Positions 51,378 to 61,640 of a stretch of DNA of 64,000 bases are shown in pieces (the stretch's first letter is position 1; each line of letters begins with the position of its first letter). The notes beneath the pieces are model-generated. The model was not told the DNA's origin. It searched no databases and saw only the letters and a list, made by a program, of their open reading frames with translations. Source of the stretch: Exobasidium rhododendri (lineage: Eukaryota > Basidiomycota > Exobasidiomycetes > Exobasidiales > Exobasidiaceae); assembly GCA_026210745.1 (NCBI GenBank), contig CP110632.1:4917868-4981867 (forward strand), given 5' to 3'. Made by a program: the position numbers and the translations under genes.

Positions 51378-53357
51378 CTATTTAAACAGCGTGTATTCCC
51401 CGTTGTGTCTAATTCCCTCAATCGATCTCATTCTCTTCTCAACAGAAGGCCCATGCACGGTTCTTGCTGTTCCTGCAACGGCAGAGACTGCATGTAAAGA
51501 GAGAGATCAATCAGAAGAAGGCTTTCAGAGGAGCAACGTCCACTCACTGGCTTCTTTGTATATCTGTAATGCTCTTGCTAATGGAACCTCAAATACATGT
51601 CGTGCTCCTGTATCGCGCTCGATAAACATGTAGTACCTTGCGGGTGAAGTCAGCGAAACCTACGAGATAGGTAAGCTGGACATCATACTTACGGAATCAT
51701 ACCGAGACGCGTCTGCAGACGCCACATCTAGTTCACTCGCTGTCAATGCCGTCCAAAGTGGCTGGAACAGGGCTTCAACTCACCTTCTCCCAAATACCAG
51801 GCTGATCGTTGATACCACGTATGAGAGGCGCCTGACACCTAATTTGCGCCCCAGTGGCACGAATACGCCGAATGGCCTCCTGCACTAGAGGCGTTTCAAG
51901 CTCTCGCGGATGAGAGAAGTGCGCCATGATGCTCAGATGACGGCCAGAACGAACAATTCGAGAAAAGAGATTCAAAGTCGACTCTGCTGATTTGTCATTG
52001 ACATAGCGGTCTGGCCAGTACCTGAGGAATTTTCAATAAGCGGACATGAGCGTGCTTCAGATTAAGAGGAATGCTGGACACTTACGCGAGGCTTTTTGTG
52101 CCGATTCTAATGGTGGCCAGGTGCTGAATACTATCATTTGTTGCCCCAGTGGATGACAGGACGTGATCATCGGCAATGGGGCCGAGATACTTCTCCAATT
52201 GGGCAGTTGTCATCACCATAGGATCGCCACCGGTAATGAGAAGGTCGGTCAGATCCTTGTTGCAAGATATGTAGCGAATGAGATCATTGCTATTACTGTT
52301 CTGGAAAGCTTGATCAGAGCCCACGGCAGTAAATTGCGCCCTGTTCAGAACGAGAATGTAAATATTACTGAAGTGTGTTTTATTCACAATTTGCACTTAC
52401 CATCGGAAACAATATGTGCAGAAGCTGTGACAATACTGGCCCTCACTAGGAAAGAAGAGTGCAGTCTCGCGGTACTTGTGCTGAATGCCTTCCATTCGTC
52501 GACCATTCATCATCGGCACATTTTCAGTTTTCTGATTAGCGGGATGTGGATTGAGGCGAAGACGAATTTTCTCCCTGTAAGAAGAGTTCATCATGTTATC
52601 ATTGCTATACGGATGCTGCCGTTGACCCATCTCACGTACGCCAATGCCCGCATGGCAACCTTTTCAAGATTTTTCGCCGTAGCTATCTTCAAAACATCCC
52701 TCTCGCTCTCACTGAGCATCGCAGGCTGAGGGAAGACGAGTTTGAAGATCGGATCATCGGGAACGTTTCGCCAATCTATGAGCTGTTCAATCACGCTGCA
52801 AGACGGAGTGTTGAATGGCTAAGAGAAAGCCACTTTAAGATGGAAGCTTATCTCCACAGCTGTACTTGTTCTACTCACTAATTATTTGCTCGCATGGGGA
52901 AGACGGTGGCCGAAGCAACGTAGTCGCTGGGGTCAAGATGAGGCGCGTACCTTGCAAAGATTTCTGGGATGTCAGATTTGGAGACCAGCTCAAAAGCCAT
53001 TGATATTTGCGATCTACCAATGCCTTGGACAGACGCCTTTGTTGGTATTGGCTGCTGAAAAGATGAGCCTTGAGTAATATTTGAGTCTATTAAACTCTTG
53101 TGCAGAGCTGAAGCGTGCCGAGCGTCCTGTCTGCGTGCTTGATACACTCTATTGCTGGTCCTGCTCTGCTGCGTTGCAAGAGATGGAGCGGTAGCATTTA
53201 TAATGGCCGATTGTGCAAGCTTCCGGTAGACACCGTGGCTACCTCTACCTGCCAGCGTCAAGTTGACAATTGCCTTGGGCACCGTCATGGCGTCAATCGG
53301 AGTAGAGGCTAGGCAGGAAGAGCGTGCTCTCGAAAGAGGGAGTCGACACACGATCAT
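51378..53357 (-). CDS. radical-SAM lysine 2,3-aminomutase-like enzyme (KamA family)
   Basis: Eight exons, complement(51378..51487, 51548..51636, 51693..51727, 51784..52021, 52086..52340, 52401..52574, 52640..52795, 52879..53357), 511 aa, in frame. The radical-SAM cysteines are Cys260, 264 and 267 in C-H-S-F-C-T-Y-C-F-R, split from W-A-Q-F by an intron. L-L-I-T-G-G-D-P, R-I-G-T-K, H-F-S-H-P-R-E-L and Y-Y-M-F-I-E-R-D-T-G-A-R-H are family hallmarks, including the PLP-contact region. Exon 2 uses a GTACGT donor to keep phase. The basic amino end (I-V-C-R-L-P-L-S-R-A-R-S-S) suggests mitochondrial import. The carboxy end stops after G-E-Y-T-L-F-K, somewhat short compared with bacterial members. It may convert L-lysine to beta-lysine; substrate not proven. 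Confidence 0.87.
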
Positions 53358-54041
53358 CTTTCGGAATGACCGTCGATCCTTTGCCACTCGTGCATCTATC
53401 AGTATGAGTACCTAACCAAAGCAGTACCGCAACATCACCATACATTGGCGCACTAATGCACCCGCTCACCACAGCTTGGTGATTTTCGAGCGCAGCGGTG
53501 TTTGCCTTAGTCAGGACAGACTGACCAATTTCTATCCTCGACTTCGGCTTTATTATTACTTTGCTCAGCTTTCTCGCCTATCTATTTTGTTCTGTATTGT
53601 AGACTAGAGGCCACGCTACAATCTTGGGGCGACCAAATGTGTGACACTTGGTGGAAAAGAAAGAGCGTCAAGGTTTCACTTTGGTGATAGTGTCGAGCTT
53701 AACCAATCAAGTTCAAACACTAAAATAAGCTCTCTGTACCATGAGGTATCGTAGGTAGGGTGTTGCTAATCACTATAGAAATGATTTCGCGCATTTATAT
53801 TCCTTCGCTGCATTTAAGGTTAGAATTTCGAAGAGCATTATGGTTATGCGTTACGCCCCATTCGGGTTATCGTCTCATCGAGGTAGATTAAAGGATATGT
53901 CGCTTTGTTTTAGTATTCTATGGATAGCAAGGGTCGACCACCGCACAAGAAATTGTTGCTTCTCATCTTAATTTTACTTCTCCACCACCATTGTACACTT
54001 CACCTTCCCTCGTCCCAGCCAAGAACATCGATTCAGTCTAC
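53358..54041. promoter_or_regulatory. shared divergent upstream region
   Basis: A 684-bp spacer between the divergent aminomutase and MFS transporter genes, presumably containing both promoters. No supported gene. Confidence 0.35.
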
Positions 54042-55736
54042 ATGCCAGGCACACCGCACGGCATGCTTTCACTTGGGGCTACGCAATACATACGTATGTT
54101 GATTGCATTGTTCATGAGCATCACCGCCAGCTCCCTGCATAGCACCGTATCCTTGCTTCTGGTACAGCAGCTCGCACGTCAGGTTGAGCTTACTGATGGC
54201 TCTGACGTTATGGGTCGGGGAAGTCTTTCAGCTGAAGTTCTTGGCGCTCGCTGGAACACGATTCTCTGGGTCACTCCCGCCTTAACAAATGCTGTCTCAA
54301 TACCATTCTACAGCAGTCGTGCTACATGCTGGGGCAGGAAGCAGCTGTTCCTACTTGGTCTTGTCAGTATGACTCTCCTGGAAGCGGCCTTTGCATTTGT
54401 CGCTGTCGTCTGCGAAGTTCCGCACCGGAATGTTGACCTCACAATAACAGAAGTAGCCCGGCCTGAAAAGCTCTTTCACGTTCTCGTGTTTGCAGCTCTC
54501 ATGTCTGGTATCTTTGGCGGTGATCAGCTCGTTCTCCTTGCCGCACGTATGATCACGCTTGAGGAGTCAACAGGAGAAGAGAGGGCAAAAAACATCAACT
54601 ACTTGAACGCCATCGGTCTGGCGGGCTACGTAGTTGGCCCCTTCCTTGCAAGTATCTCGGCAGGACACAGTGTGCCCAGTGAGGGAAGGGCAACTCTTCT
54701 GTCTCCGAAACCGTTCTTTGCATCGATGATCATATATCTCGCTAGCATTTTGTTCGTGCTCTTGATGCTGAAAGACAAAAGGAACTTTATAGCACAACCA
54801 AACCGGCAACAGAGCGATGAAAGAGCGTTTTGCATCCGCATCCGTGATACCGTCAATCAATATCTCGCCATCGTTTTCTTTGACTATACTCCGAAGCAAA
54901 ACACTAATGCCTCCCTTAGACGATTGCCCGTAATCAAGATAATTGTCTGCGCCGTACTGTCTACGGACGGAGCATCGATATTCAGCTACATGCTGCTATT
55001 TGCCGACACTCGCTTCAAGTGGGCGGCGAAAGAGGTAAATTGAATGCGAGGAAGCTGACGTATGTCTTGTATATCTATATCTAAATGTTGACACCCCACT
55101 TCTTGACAGAATGGCCAATTTCTCAGCGTATCAGCTATCACACGCCTGCTCGTTACCGTACTTCTTATTCCGTGGTCGCTAAAGAAAGCAGCAGGGCTGC
55201 TGCAGTTGACTAACGCTACTGAAGAAAGGCAACATCTCCTTGAAAGTCAAGTGCAGCAGCTTTCCGCGTCACCACCAACCTCAAAGTACGCTTACGCGGA
55301 GCTGATTGTTTCGCTCTTGTCTTTTCTCTTCAGCATGCTAGGCTGGCTTCTTGTCGCATTGTCCGCAATGCTTGGCAGCGAAAGATTGATATGGGCCTCA
55401 ATACTCATCTTGGGCATGGGCGTAGGAGGGAATGCCACCATTCAAGCATTTGCTATCAACATACTCGAGAGCGGGCTGGACAATGACAACGGTAGAAATG
55501 AAGAAACACCCGGGATGGTAGATGAGACCGTCATTATGGAGGATTCTGAACGCAAACAGATTGTCTTGGACACGTACTTGGGGTTGCTAGGATTTTTGGA
55601 AAGCGTTGTTTCAATCTTAGCTCCGCTGCTGGACGGCTCAATATACGGCGCAACTCTCTCTTTGGCTCCATATGTCATTTATCTCTGGGCTGCGGCGCAG
55701 TACGCAGCATGTGCAATTCTGATAATCTCTCTATAA
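54042..55736 (+). CDS. MFS transporter (general substrate transporter type)
   Basis: Two exons, 54042..55034 and 55110..55736, 539 aa; intron of 75 nt with a weak GTAAAT donor and a clear TTGACAG acceptor, phase 0. About twelve hydrophobic segments are visible. W-N-T-I-L-W-V-T-P-A-L and S-R-A-T-C-W-G-R-K-Q-L-F represent the helix 2-3 region with its motif A (G-R-K). G-L-A-G-Y-V-V-G-P-F resembles the helix 5 antiporter-like motif. A hydrophilic loop with many charged residues separates the halves. Start ATG 54042; upstream frame lacks ATG. It is the last conventional gene before the subtelomeric repeats and is divergent from the aminomutase. Substrate unknown. Confidence 0.85.
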
Positions 55737-56478
55737 TGTATCTTGAAGGCCAAATGCAGAGATGCGTACTCTGACTCCAGCACTCTACTGTCGATGTATC
55801 AGCTCTCTCCAAGCTTATTTTCATATGGCAATACATAAATATGCTCCCTGAGTCCAGCTGTATATTGTCGATCGCCACAAACATCTTGGTCAAGATACGT
55901 ACTAGTGATATACATTCTGCCCCGTTTACACTGCCAAAGTGCCTCCTTGGCGGTTTATTCAAGTCATGCAAGACTTTCAGTAGGAACACGACTCTTGCGA
56001 GGGCCGAACACAGATGCGCGCACCCTAACCTCCATCAATAAATTTGACGCGTAAGATCTATCTTAACGATACCCTTAAGAAACTAAGAGCGCGCACCCTA
56101 ACCTCAGCCTGATATCATCGACGCGCTAGCTCTATCTTCCATAGAGAAATGCCAATGCGCGCACCCTAACCCCAGCTGTATTTGTCGATCGCAAGTCTCT
56201 TTTTGATGAAGATAGGCACAGATGACATGAATCTTCCCCAAATACACTGCTAAAGTGCCTCTCTGGCGGTTTATTCAGGTCATGCGAGCCCAAAGTTTGA
56301 AACACAACTCTTGCAAGAGCAAAGGCATAATAAATGCGCGCACCCTAACCTCAACTCAAACTCTTCGATGCGCCGGCTCTATCTTGGCTGTGTTGAGGCA
56401 ATACACATGCGCGCACCCTAACTCCAGCTCTATACCGTCAATATCCACTGTGAATGTCACTTATTCACTGAAATAGGT
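55737..56478. repeat. subtelomeric repeat block with about 319-bp units
   Basis: A segment beginning CCCC(G/A)(T/A)(T/A)TACACTGC and continuing AAAGTGCCTC...GGCGGTTTATTCA occurs at about 55921 and 56240, 319 bp apart. A related piece at about 56500 belongs to the next repeat. The region also carries five GCGCGCACCCTAAC motifs. No gene was seen. Confidence 0.65.
56016..56422. repeat. five interstitial GCGCGCACCCTAAC motifs
   Basis: Copies at 56016, 56089, 56157, 56336 and 56409, all in the same orientation. Each embeds CCCTAA, the complement of the telomere hexamer, in a fixed GCGCGCA context; four of the five extend to ...AACC. Telomere-strand orientation is opposite to the terminal TTAGGG tract. 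Confidence 0.8.
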
Positions 56479-57864
56479 ACCAATGACACACGTCTGCCAC
56501 AAATACACTGCAAAAGTGCCTCTTTGGGGGCTTCTTTGTGTCTCCAACGCCTGGTGTGGTGACTCCAGTGTAATGCAGACGTCTAGCAGAGGTATGAGAC
56601 GGGAGAAGGTTATCATCTGGCGCATCAAAAATACAACATTGCTCTGAAAGCTGCGCTATGGCTATAGCTACCATATACAAGAAACGGCAGACAGATCATC
56701 AAGTAGCGTTTGGCTGTATGCATGTCCCCGTTTCTAAAAAAGCGTCCCCGTCAAAATTTCATTCCGTCAGATTGGGTTCTGATCACTCTTAGTATGCTCC
56801 ATATACCTTCTAAACAGTATACAGATGCCAGAAAGGGTGATTTGCAGGGTAGATACAAGTATACGGCTGAGTGTCCAAGAGGCAAAACATGGTATTTTTC
56901 AAATCTGCTTCAGGGCTTAGTGACTTCACTCACACCTATATATCTATATATGAACGGGCTCTGTGAAGTTTGAACGCAATTGCATGTCACAGCAAATACT
57001 TCACTCAGTAGCCAGTCTTGTCATTCTATGTGTCTCAAAACACGTTGCTCTAATGCATGTATGTGTTTTTGTGATTCAATTGAGCTCAGACTTGGTGTGT
57101 CATGTTTTTAGACCAGATGACACGTCATACTAGAAGCTTATAAGAATCAAAGAGAAAAGTGCGCAAAGTGAACTGTAAATGACAAGTACGGGCACTTAAG
57201 TGTACAAAGTAAGACCATCACTCAAAGAAGTTTCTAATGCAAAACAAAAAGATGTCAATCCATCAAAGGGGCTTATTCAATGATATCTGAGTGCTCTGAA
57301 GAGTCTATCAAGCATTCTCACCATACATCACTCATACAGACGTGACTGATCAGACACCACATAGTGAAGTGTCATTTCTTGTGATTCAAATCTTTTCAGA
57401 CTTGGCGTGGCATGTTTTCAGACTATAATACACACCATACTACACAATCCCTAGACTCAGACATTCTTGTGCGCAGATCACTCCCATTCATCCCCACAAG
57501 CATCAACCAGCACCAAGGGCCATTTAAGCGCATTCTTGTTGTATTTCCCACATCCAAAGGACATGAAGGGACTGTCTAGGCATGTCTGACTATATTGAAG
57601 GCTAAGTAAAGCGCAACACAGCATTATATGACTGCATCAGCCAAGAACGGTGCTTTTCCCAACAGCCAACTGAGTGATGTCCCCATCCCCATGATTGGAA
57701 TCCGTTGCAGCTTAACAGAGCATGTTTTTGAGGCCATTCACACAGCATAGTAGATAATCAGACAGATCCAACAAGATTGCGCAACATTCATTCCCCAAAT
57801 CACCATGAAACACCGCTACAGTAACAGCCAGCATAGATCCATGTGTTTGTGCAATATTGCTGTA
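56479..57864. repeat. long subtelomeric direct repeat, left copy
   Basis: This 1,386-bp segment aligns by eye with 61589-62974 along its whole length in the same orientation. Examples are GACACACGTCTGCCACAAAT at the start, CTTCTTTGTGTCTCCAACGC, a CCCCGTTTCTAAAAAAGC stretch and TTGCGCAACATTC near the end. Similarity is very high in the first 400 bp and lower further on. Both copies are the same length. Short frames in it are disrupted and not called as genes. Confidence 0.85.
57071..57730. repeat. 310-bp internal periodicity (left copy)
   Basis: Related segments beg ining (G/A)TGATT..AAT and continuing ..CAGACTTGG...CATGTTTTT occur at 57071, 57381 and 57691, exactly 310 bp apart. Confidence 0.65.
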
Positions 57865-58359
57865 CACATGGTTCTGTTTAGGGTTGATTGCACCGTTGGA
57901 TAGAGTAGGTAATAAGGTACTCTGTGCTACTTCAACCCTAAAGATTGGGTCAATATTGACGGAGTTCACCCAGTCAGACGTCTGAATTTTACGCCAAAAC
58001 GCGTGATTTTTCAAAGTGTAACAATCTTTCTGTAACTTCACACAGACGTTTGTATATGCTATAGAATGGTGTGTGCAAAGTTTTAGTATCCTCCTATCAA
58101 AAGTAAAGCAGCTCACTCAGTAGCCCATTCTTGAGAAAACCCATCTGGGAGCGCAAAGTGCCTTTTTTTGCAGTCCTTCTAGATCACTTCCAGCATCATA
58201 TGTGGGCTCTCTGGGGCATCCTGAACACATGTATGTCTCATCCATACTTAGTGATATTTCTCACTTCACCAGTCACCTCAAGTTGTCTCACACACAGCAC
58301 GTATAGGAAACACAATTCATTTCTGGAACACAAGAACTATTTACAGGATACATACATGA
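57865..58359. other. spacer between left repeat and OTU gene
   Basis: 3' flank of the OTU gene. It holds a copy of TCACTCAGTAGCC-like sequence (58112) also seen near 57001. No gene was seen. Confidence 0.4.
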
Positions 58360-61020
58360 CTATGAGGATACAAAGAGGAGCTCATAGTGGTTGTTGGCGT
58401 GGTAGAGTCCATGATAAGAGACCTGCTCACTGTCAGGATAGTATGACCAGGCCAAAGTGCCGTCTTCTTGCAGGCTGGCTACTGCTAGCGGCAGGTTGTA
58501 GGCAGAGGCTGCGGCAAAGAGACTGAGCTGGTCTCCCCATACTCCTGGCTTGGCCATTGTCTTGAGCCACTGGGCGGTGCCTAGGTGTCCTTCATCTTCT
58601 GTGGCAAAGTTGGTGATGTAGTGACGGTTGTCTGGCTGTCCCATCCATCCCACCACGCGTCTCCGGACCGGGTAAGCAGAGCGCAGGTTGCCAAACTGGT
58701 GCCAGCTGATGGCAGCAAACTGGCAGTTGCCCTGGGCCGGCACAAAGTCTACTGTCACAGTCAGATTACCCTGCAGCTGCCGCATCTTGGGGAGCTTGCG
58801 TGTGTCTCCAAAGACATCTGTCTTGTTCTTGAGCGGGAGATGGGTACGGGGCTGGTCCATCTCTATGTCACTGTTGATGCTGGCGGGAGAGGATGCTTGA
58901 GTACTGTGTTGGCTTGGCTCATACTCGTCCTCTGTGTTGTCTGCTTGGTAGACTTCTTCTTCTTCTTCCTCCTCCTCCTCCTCCTCCTCTTCCTCACTTG
59001 CGTCTACATTCTGTCCTCTCTTGGAGCGTCTTGAAGCTTTCTTGCGTGTGGGATTGGGGACTTGCGGCTGGAGTTGGCGGGCCATACGCGTTCTGACTGT
59101 CAGTGGTGGCGGAAGGCTGCCATCAGAGTCTTCTACATCTTCAACAGTAGCTTGCTCTGCTTGCTTGAGCTGCGCAGGCCAGTCATCTTCTGCCACTTCT
59201 ATATTTCCCAGTCTAAATTCCTTTGCCCAGAACACAAGACAGGTCTCCTTACCAGAGCGCTTGCCACAGTCCTTTGCTTTACATCTGATGCGGAACTGAC
59301 GCTGGAAGCCATCATAGATAGTGATGTCTGACCCATTGCAAGAAGGACACGGAAGGATCTTCCTGTTGGCCATATAGAACTCTTTGGCTTCCTCTACAGT
59401 CCAATCTGTCTCTTGTCTGCCTGTCTTGTCCTTTTCCGGGAGTGGGGCGGCATCTTCAGGCAGATCCTCCTTCCACCAGGCGTTGTCATTCTTCCATGCA
59501 GTTGGCTTAAAGAAGCGCGGAGCCCAGCCAATACTATTCAGGCAATCCACCAAGACCTCCTTCAGTCTATTACTTGGCTTTTGATTGTTGTTCCTCCGCA
59601 ACAATCCCGTCTGCTGGGCCTTGGTGATGGTGTCTTCTGCATGCTCCAAGATCTCTGCTGGGTCCAGCTCCAGGACGTCCACCTTCAAGTTGGCATACTC
59701 CTCTGTGAGTGGGTCAGTGTATGCGTCCAGATTGAGCAGGGCAGACTTTCTGACATAATCACAGGCAGCTTGAAGGGTGGGTGCTTGTATGCTGACTTCC
59801 ATGCGGTAGCCGCCTGTGATCTTGATCTTCTTCATCCTGGCTAGCATGGCACAGATGGACTTGTATCTCTTGCGGGCTGCTACATGAGTGAGTGGCTGGG
59901 TGGCCACGTGCTTTGCCTTGATGGCCTTGAGATTGTGGACATAGCGTGGATAGATCTTCATGCCCAGGTTCCTGCCGTCTCTCTTCATCTTGAAGCTGAC
60001 TGAGCCACAGCCTTGGCCCGCCTCCAAGAACATAGGCACCGTCTTGACTGGTGTCTTGGTCAAGTAGGCTGCACGGAAGACAGGTACGCTGTCAGATGAT
60101 ACCATCCTGCCAATCTCAAAGGTGTTGTATCTAGCCAACGGGTGTTGCTGTGTGCCAGGGTCATAGCGGTAGTGCTTGATGGGGTTCTTGATGCCATACA
60201 CCATCACCCGGACTGCATCACACTCTACTGCTACCAGTGCTTCAATAAGGAGGGGAAAGGAGATGGGATGGCTGCCAGAGGAGAAGGCGGTGGCGTAGGT
60301 GGCTCCTTCAATGGTGATCTTGGTCTTGAGGTACTCCAGTAGTGGCTTCTTGAAGGCTGGCGGGATCTTGAAGTAGCTGATACCCTTGGCTAGCCAGACC
60401 CAGTCGTGGAAGTTGGGCAGGTCCCTGATCAGTGGCTGTGGTGCCTGAGGACAGAGTGCTACAATGGTGTTCTGCGTGCCATGCTCCCACAAGTTCTTGG
60501 GGAAGATGGTGATGTTGTATGAGTCAACATCTGTTGGCAGTCTCCAGAGGTGGCGGTCTTTGGGCTCTTCAGGCTCTTCTGTTGGACGGTCAGGGCTGTC
60601 TTTATTGCTGGCGTTGGAGCTGCTGCTACTGTCACTGGAGTCTGGGTCATCATTGTTGTCAATTTCATTGTCAGCGTCCATGTTGTAGTCCATGTTATAG
60701 TCCATATTGTTGTCCTGACTGTTGTTAGTGGGGCTGTCCTGGATGGGTGCTATACTAGACAGCGGTGACCCCACATGAGTCATTGGTGAGGCTGTCATGT
60801 TGTCATTGTCATTGTTGGACCTGTCACTGTTGGCGTAGTCAAGAAAGGACGGTGGCGGGTCTGTGGCAGAGGTTGGTGGTGTGTCCATGACACTTGACTG
60901 GATGCTTGGAGGCGGTGCAGGCTGTACGCCAATAGTGTGATCCTGCAGAGAAGAGGCAAGCGTGTCAGTACTGTGTGAGGGTACCATAGTATCAGTTCTG
61001 TACTCACCATGCGCTGCCAT
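58360..61020 (-). CDS. subtelomeric OTU-domain (cysteine protease fold) protein
   Basis: Open frame of 886 aa from ATG 61020. The first 170 residues are low complexity (Ser, Asn, Asp; repeats of N-M-D-Y). A central region has no recognised domain. Near 560-600 there is C-P-S-C with later C-K-A-K-D-C, a zinc-ribbon-like arrangement. A run of 15 Glu follows, and residues about 755-886 form an OTU domain: Q-G-N-C-Q-F-A-A-I-S (Cys766), W-G-D-Q-L-S-L-F-A-A-A and N-N-H-Y-E-L-L (His878). The usual Asp before G-N-C is Gln. OTU proteins are mostly deubiquitinases. Alternatively, a 65-nt intron (60943-61007, GTGAGT...CTGCAG) would join an upstream exon ending E-W-Q-R-M; that exon needs another start. 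The protein is flanked by long direct repeats, suggesting a mobile or telomere-associated element. Confidence 0.75.
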   Translation of the reverse strand: MAAHGEYRTDTMVPSHSTDTLASSLQDHTIGVQPAPPPSIQSSVMDTPPTSATDPPPSFLDYANSDRSNNDNDNMTASPMTHVGSPLSSIAPIQDSPTNNSQDNNMDYNMDYNMDADNEIDNNDDPDSSDSSSSSNASNKDSPDRPTEEPEEPKDRHLWRLPTDVDSYNITIFPKNLWEHGTQNTIVALCPQAPQPLIRDLPNFHDWVWLAKGISYFKIPPAFKKPLLEYLKTKITIEGATYATAFSSGSHPISFPLLIEALVAVECDAVRVMVYGIKNPIKHYRYDPGTQQHPLARYNTFEIGRMVSSDSVPVFRAAYLTKTPVKTVPMFLEAGQGCGSVSFKMKRDGRNLGMKIYPRYVHNLKAIKAKHVATQPLTHVAARKRYKSICAMLARMKKIKITGGYRMEVSIQAPTLQAACDYVRKSALLNLDAYTDPLTEEYANLKVDVLELDPAEILEHAEDTITKAQQTGLLRRNNNQKPSNRLKEVLVDCLNSIGWAPRFFKPTAWKNDNAWWKEDLPEDAAPLPEKDKTGRQETDWTVEEAKEFYMANRKILPCPSCNGSDITIYDGFQRQFRIRCKAKDCGKRSGKETCLVFWAKEFRLGNIEVAEDDWPAQLKQAEQATVEDVEDSDGSLPPPLTVRTRMARQLQPQVPNPTRKKASRRSKRGQNVDASEEEEEEEEEEEEEEVYQADNTEDEYEPSQHSTQASSPASINSDIEMDQPRTHLPLKNKTDVFGDTRKLPKMRQLQGNLTVTVDFVPAQGNCQFAAISWHQFGNLRSAYPVRRRVVGWMGQPDNRHYITNFATEDEGHLGTAQWLKTMAKPGVWGDQLSLFAAASAYNLPLAVASLQEDGTLAWSYYPDSEQVSYHGLYHANNHYELLFVSS
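58953..58997 (-). repeat. GAA/GAG microsatellite coding for poly-Glu
   Basis: A run of TTC/CTC triplets on the plus strand encodes about 15 consecutive glutamates in the OTU protein. It is likely to vary in length. Confidence 0.8.
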
Positions 61021-61470
61021 TCAGCCAGAAACCGTGCTTCACGCTCTGCTACAGTCCTTCTTGATACCCTTTCCAGCGTGAACCACACTACACGTCTTGC
61101 TGGGCTGGCCCCGTCCCTGACATCCACTGTTGCTTGTACATCCTAGACCCGAACAGGTTTCAGCATTCTCATTGCTGTCAAAGGGTGCTTCATAACCTAG
61201 AGCAGGGTCTGGGAAGCTTTGAGCAAAATTAGAGTGCACATTTTTGCGTCATCGCCATCACCGTGTCCCCCTACTAGGTGAAAAAAGAAAAACATACTTT
61301 CCCTACTCTTTCTGAATGAGTGGGATTGTAGCCTGGTCTAAAAGACTTGTATTCACCAAGTCTCACTCAAATCTGTCCACTTCATTTTGCGTCAGAAATG
61401 TTTCGGTGTTGGACGTGTGTGATTATGTAAGCAAAAATGCCGCTGTTGGGGAGGAAAAATCAAATCTATT
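61021..61470. other. upstream region of OTU gene, possible additional 5' exon
   Basis: The minus-strand frame at 61008-61142 reads like protein (T-L-E-R-V-S-R-R-T-V-A-E-R-E-A-R-F) and ends at a GTGAGT donor, but has no ATG of its own. It begins after a TCTAG acceptor. It may be an internal exon of the OTU gene. Confidence 0.4.
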
Positions 61471-61640
61471 CTAAAGAGGGACAAGAAGCTCATAGTGATT
61501 ACTAGATACATGGCAGAGGCCTACAAAGGGGGGAAGGGCATTCTCTGAAGGATACAGAGACAGGCCAAGACCACCGTCTGTGATGGAGACCAATGACACA
61601 CGTCTGCCACAAATACACTGCAAAAGTGCCTCTTTGGGGG
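61471..61640 (-). pseudogene. relic of a second OTU gene (3' end)
   Basis: The minus strand ending at TAG 61471-61473 reads D-G-G-L-G-L-S-L-Y-P-S-E ... G-L-C-H-V-S-S-N-H-Y-E-L-L. This matches the carboxy terminus of the OTU protein (D-G-T-L-A-W-S-Y-Y-P-D-S ... G-L-Y-H-A-N-N-H-Y-E-L-L), including the catalytic-histidine motif. Upstream the similarity fades within about 100 bp, inside the right direct repeat. It is a truncated, diverged copy with no start. Confidence 0.7.

Noticed and set aside
56479-57864. Protein-coding genes inside the long repeats
   Set aside because: The short frames are not conserved between the two copies and are broken by stops and shifts.
58893-59096. Leucine-rich plus-strand frames opposite the OTU gene
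   Set aside because: They are the antisense reading of the poly-glutamate and Ser/Asn-rich coding tracts.
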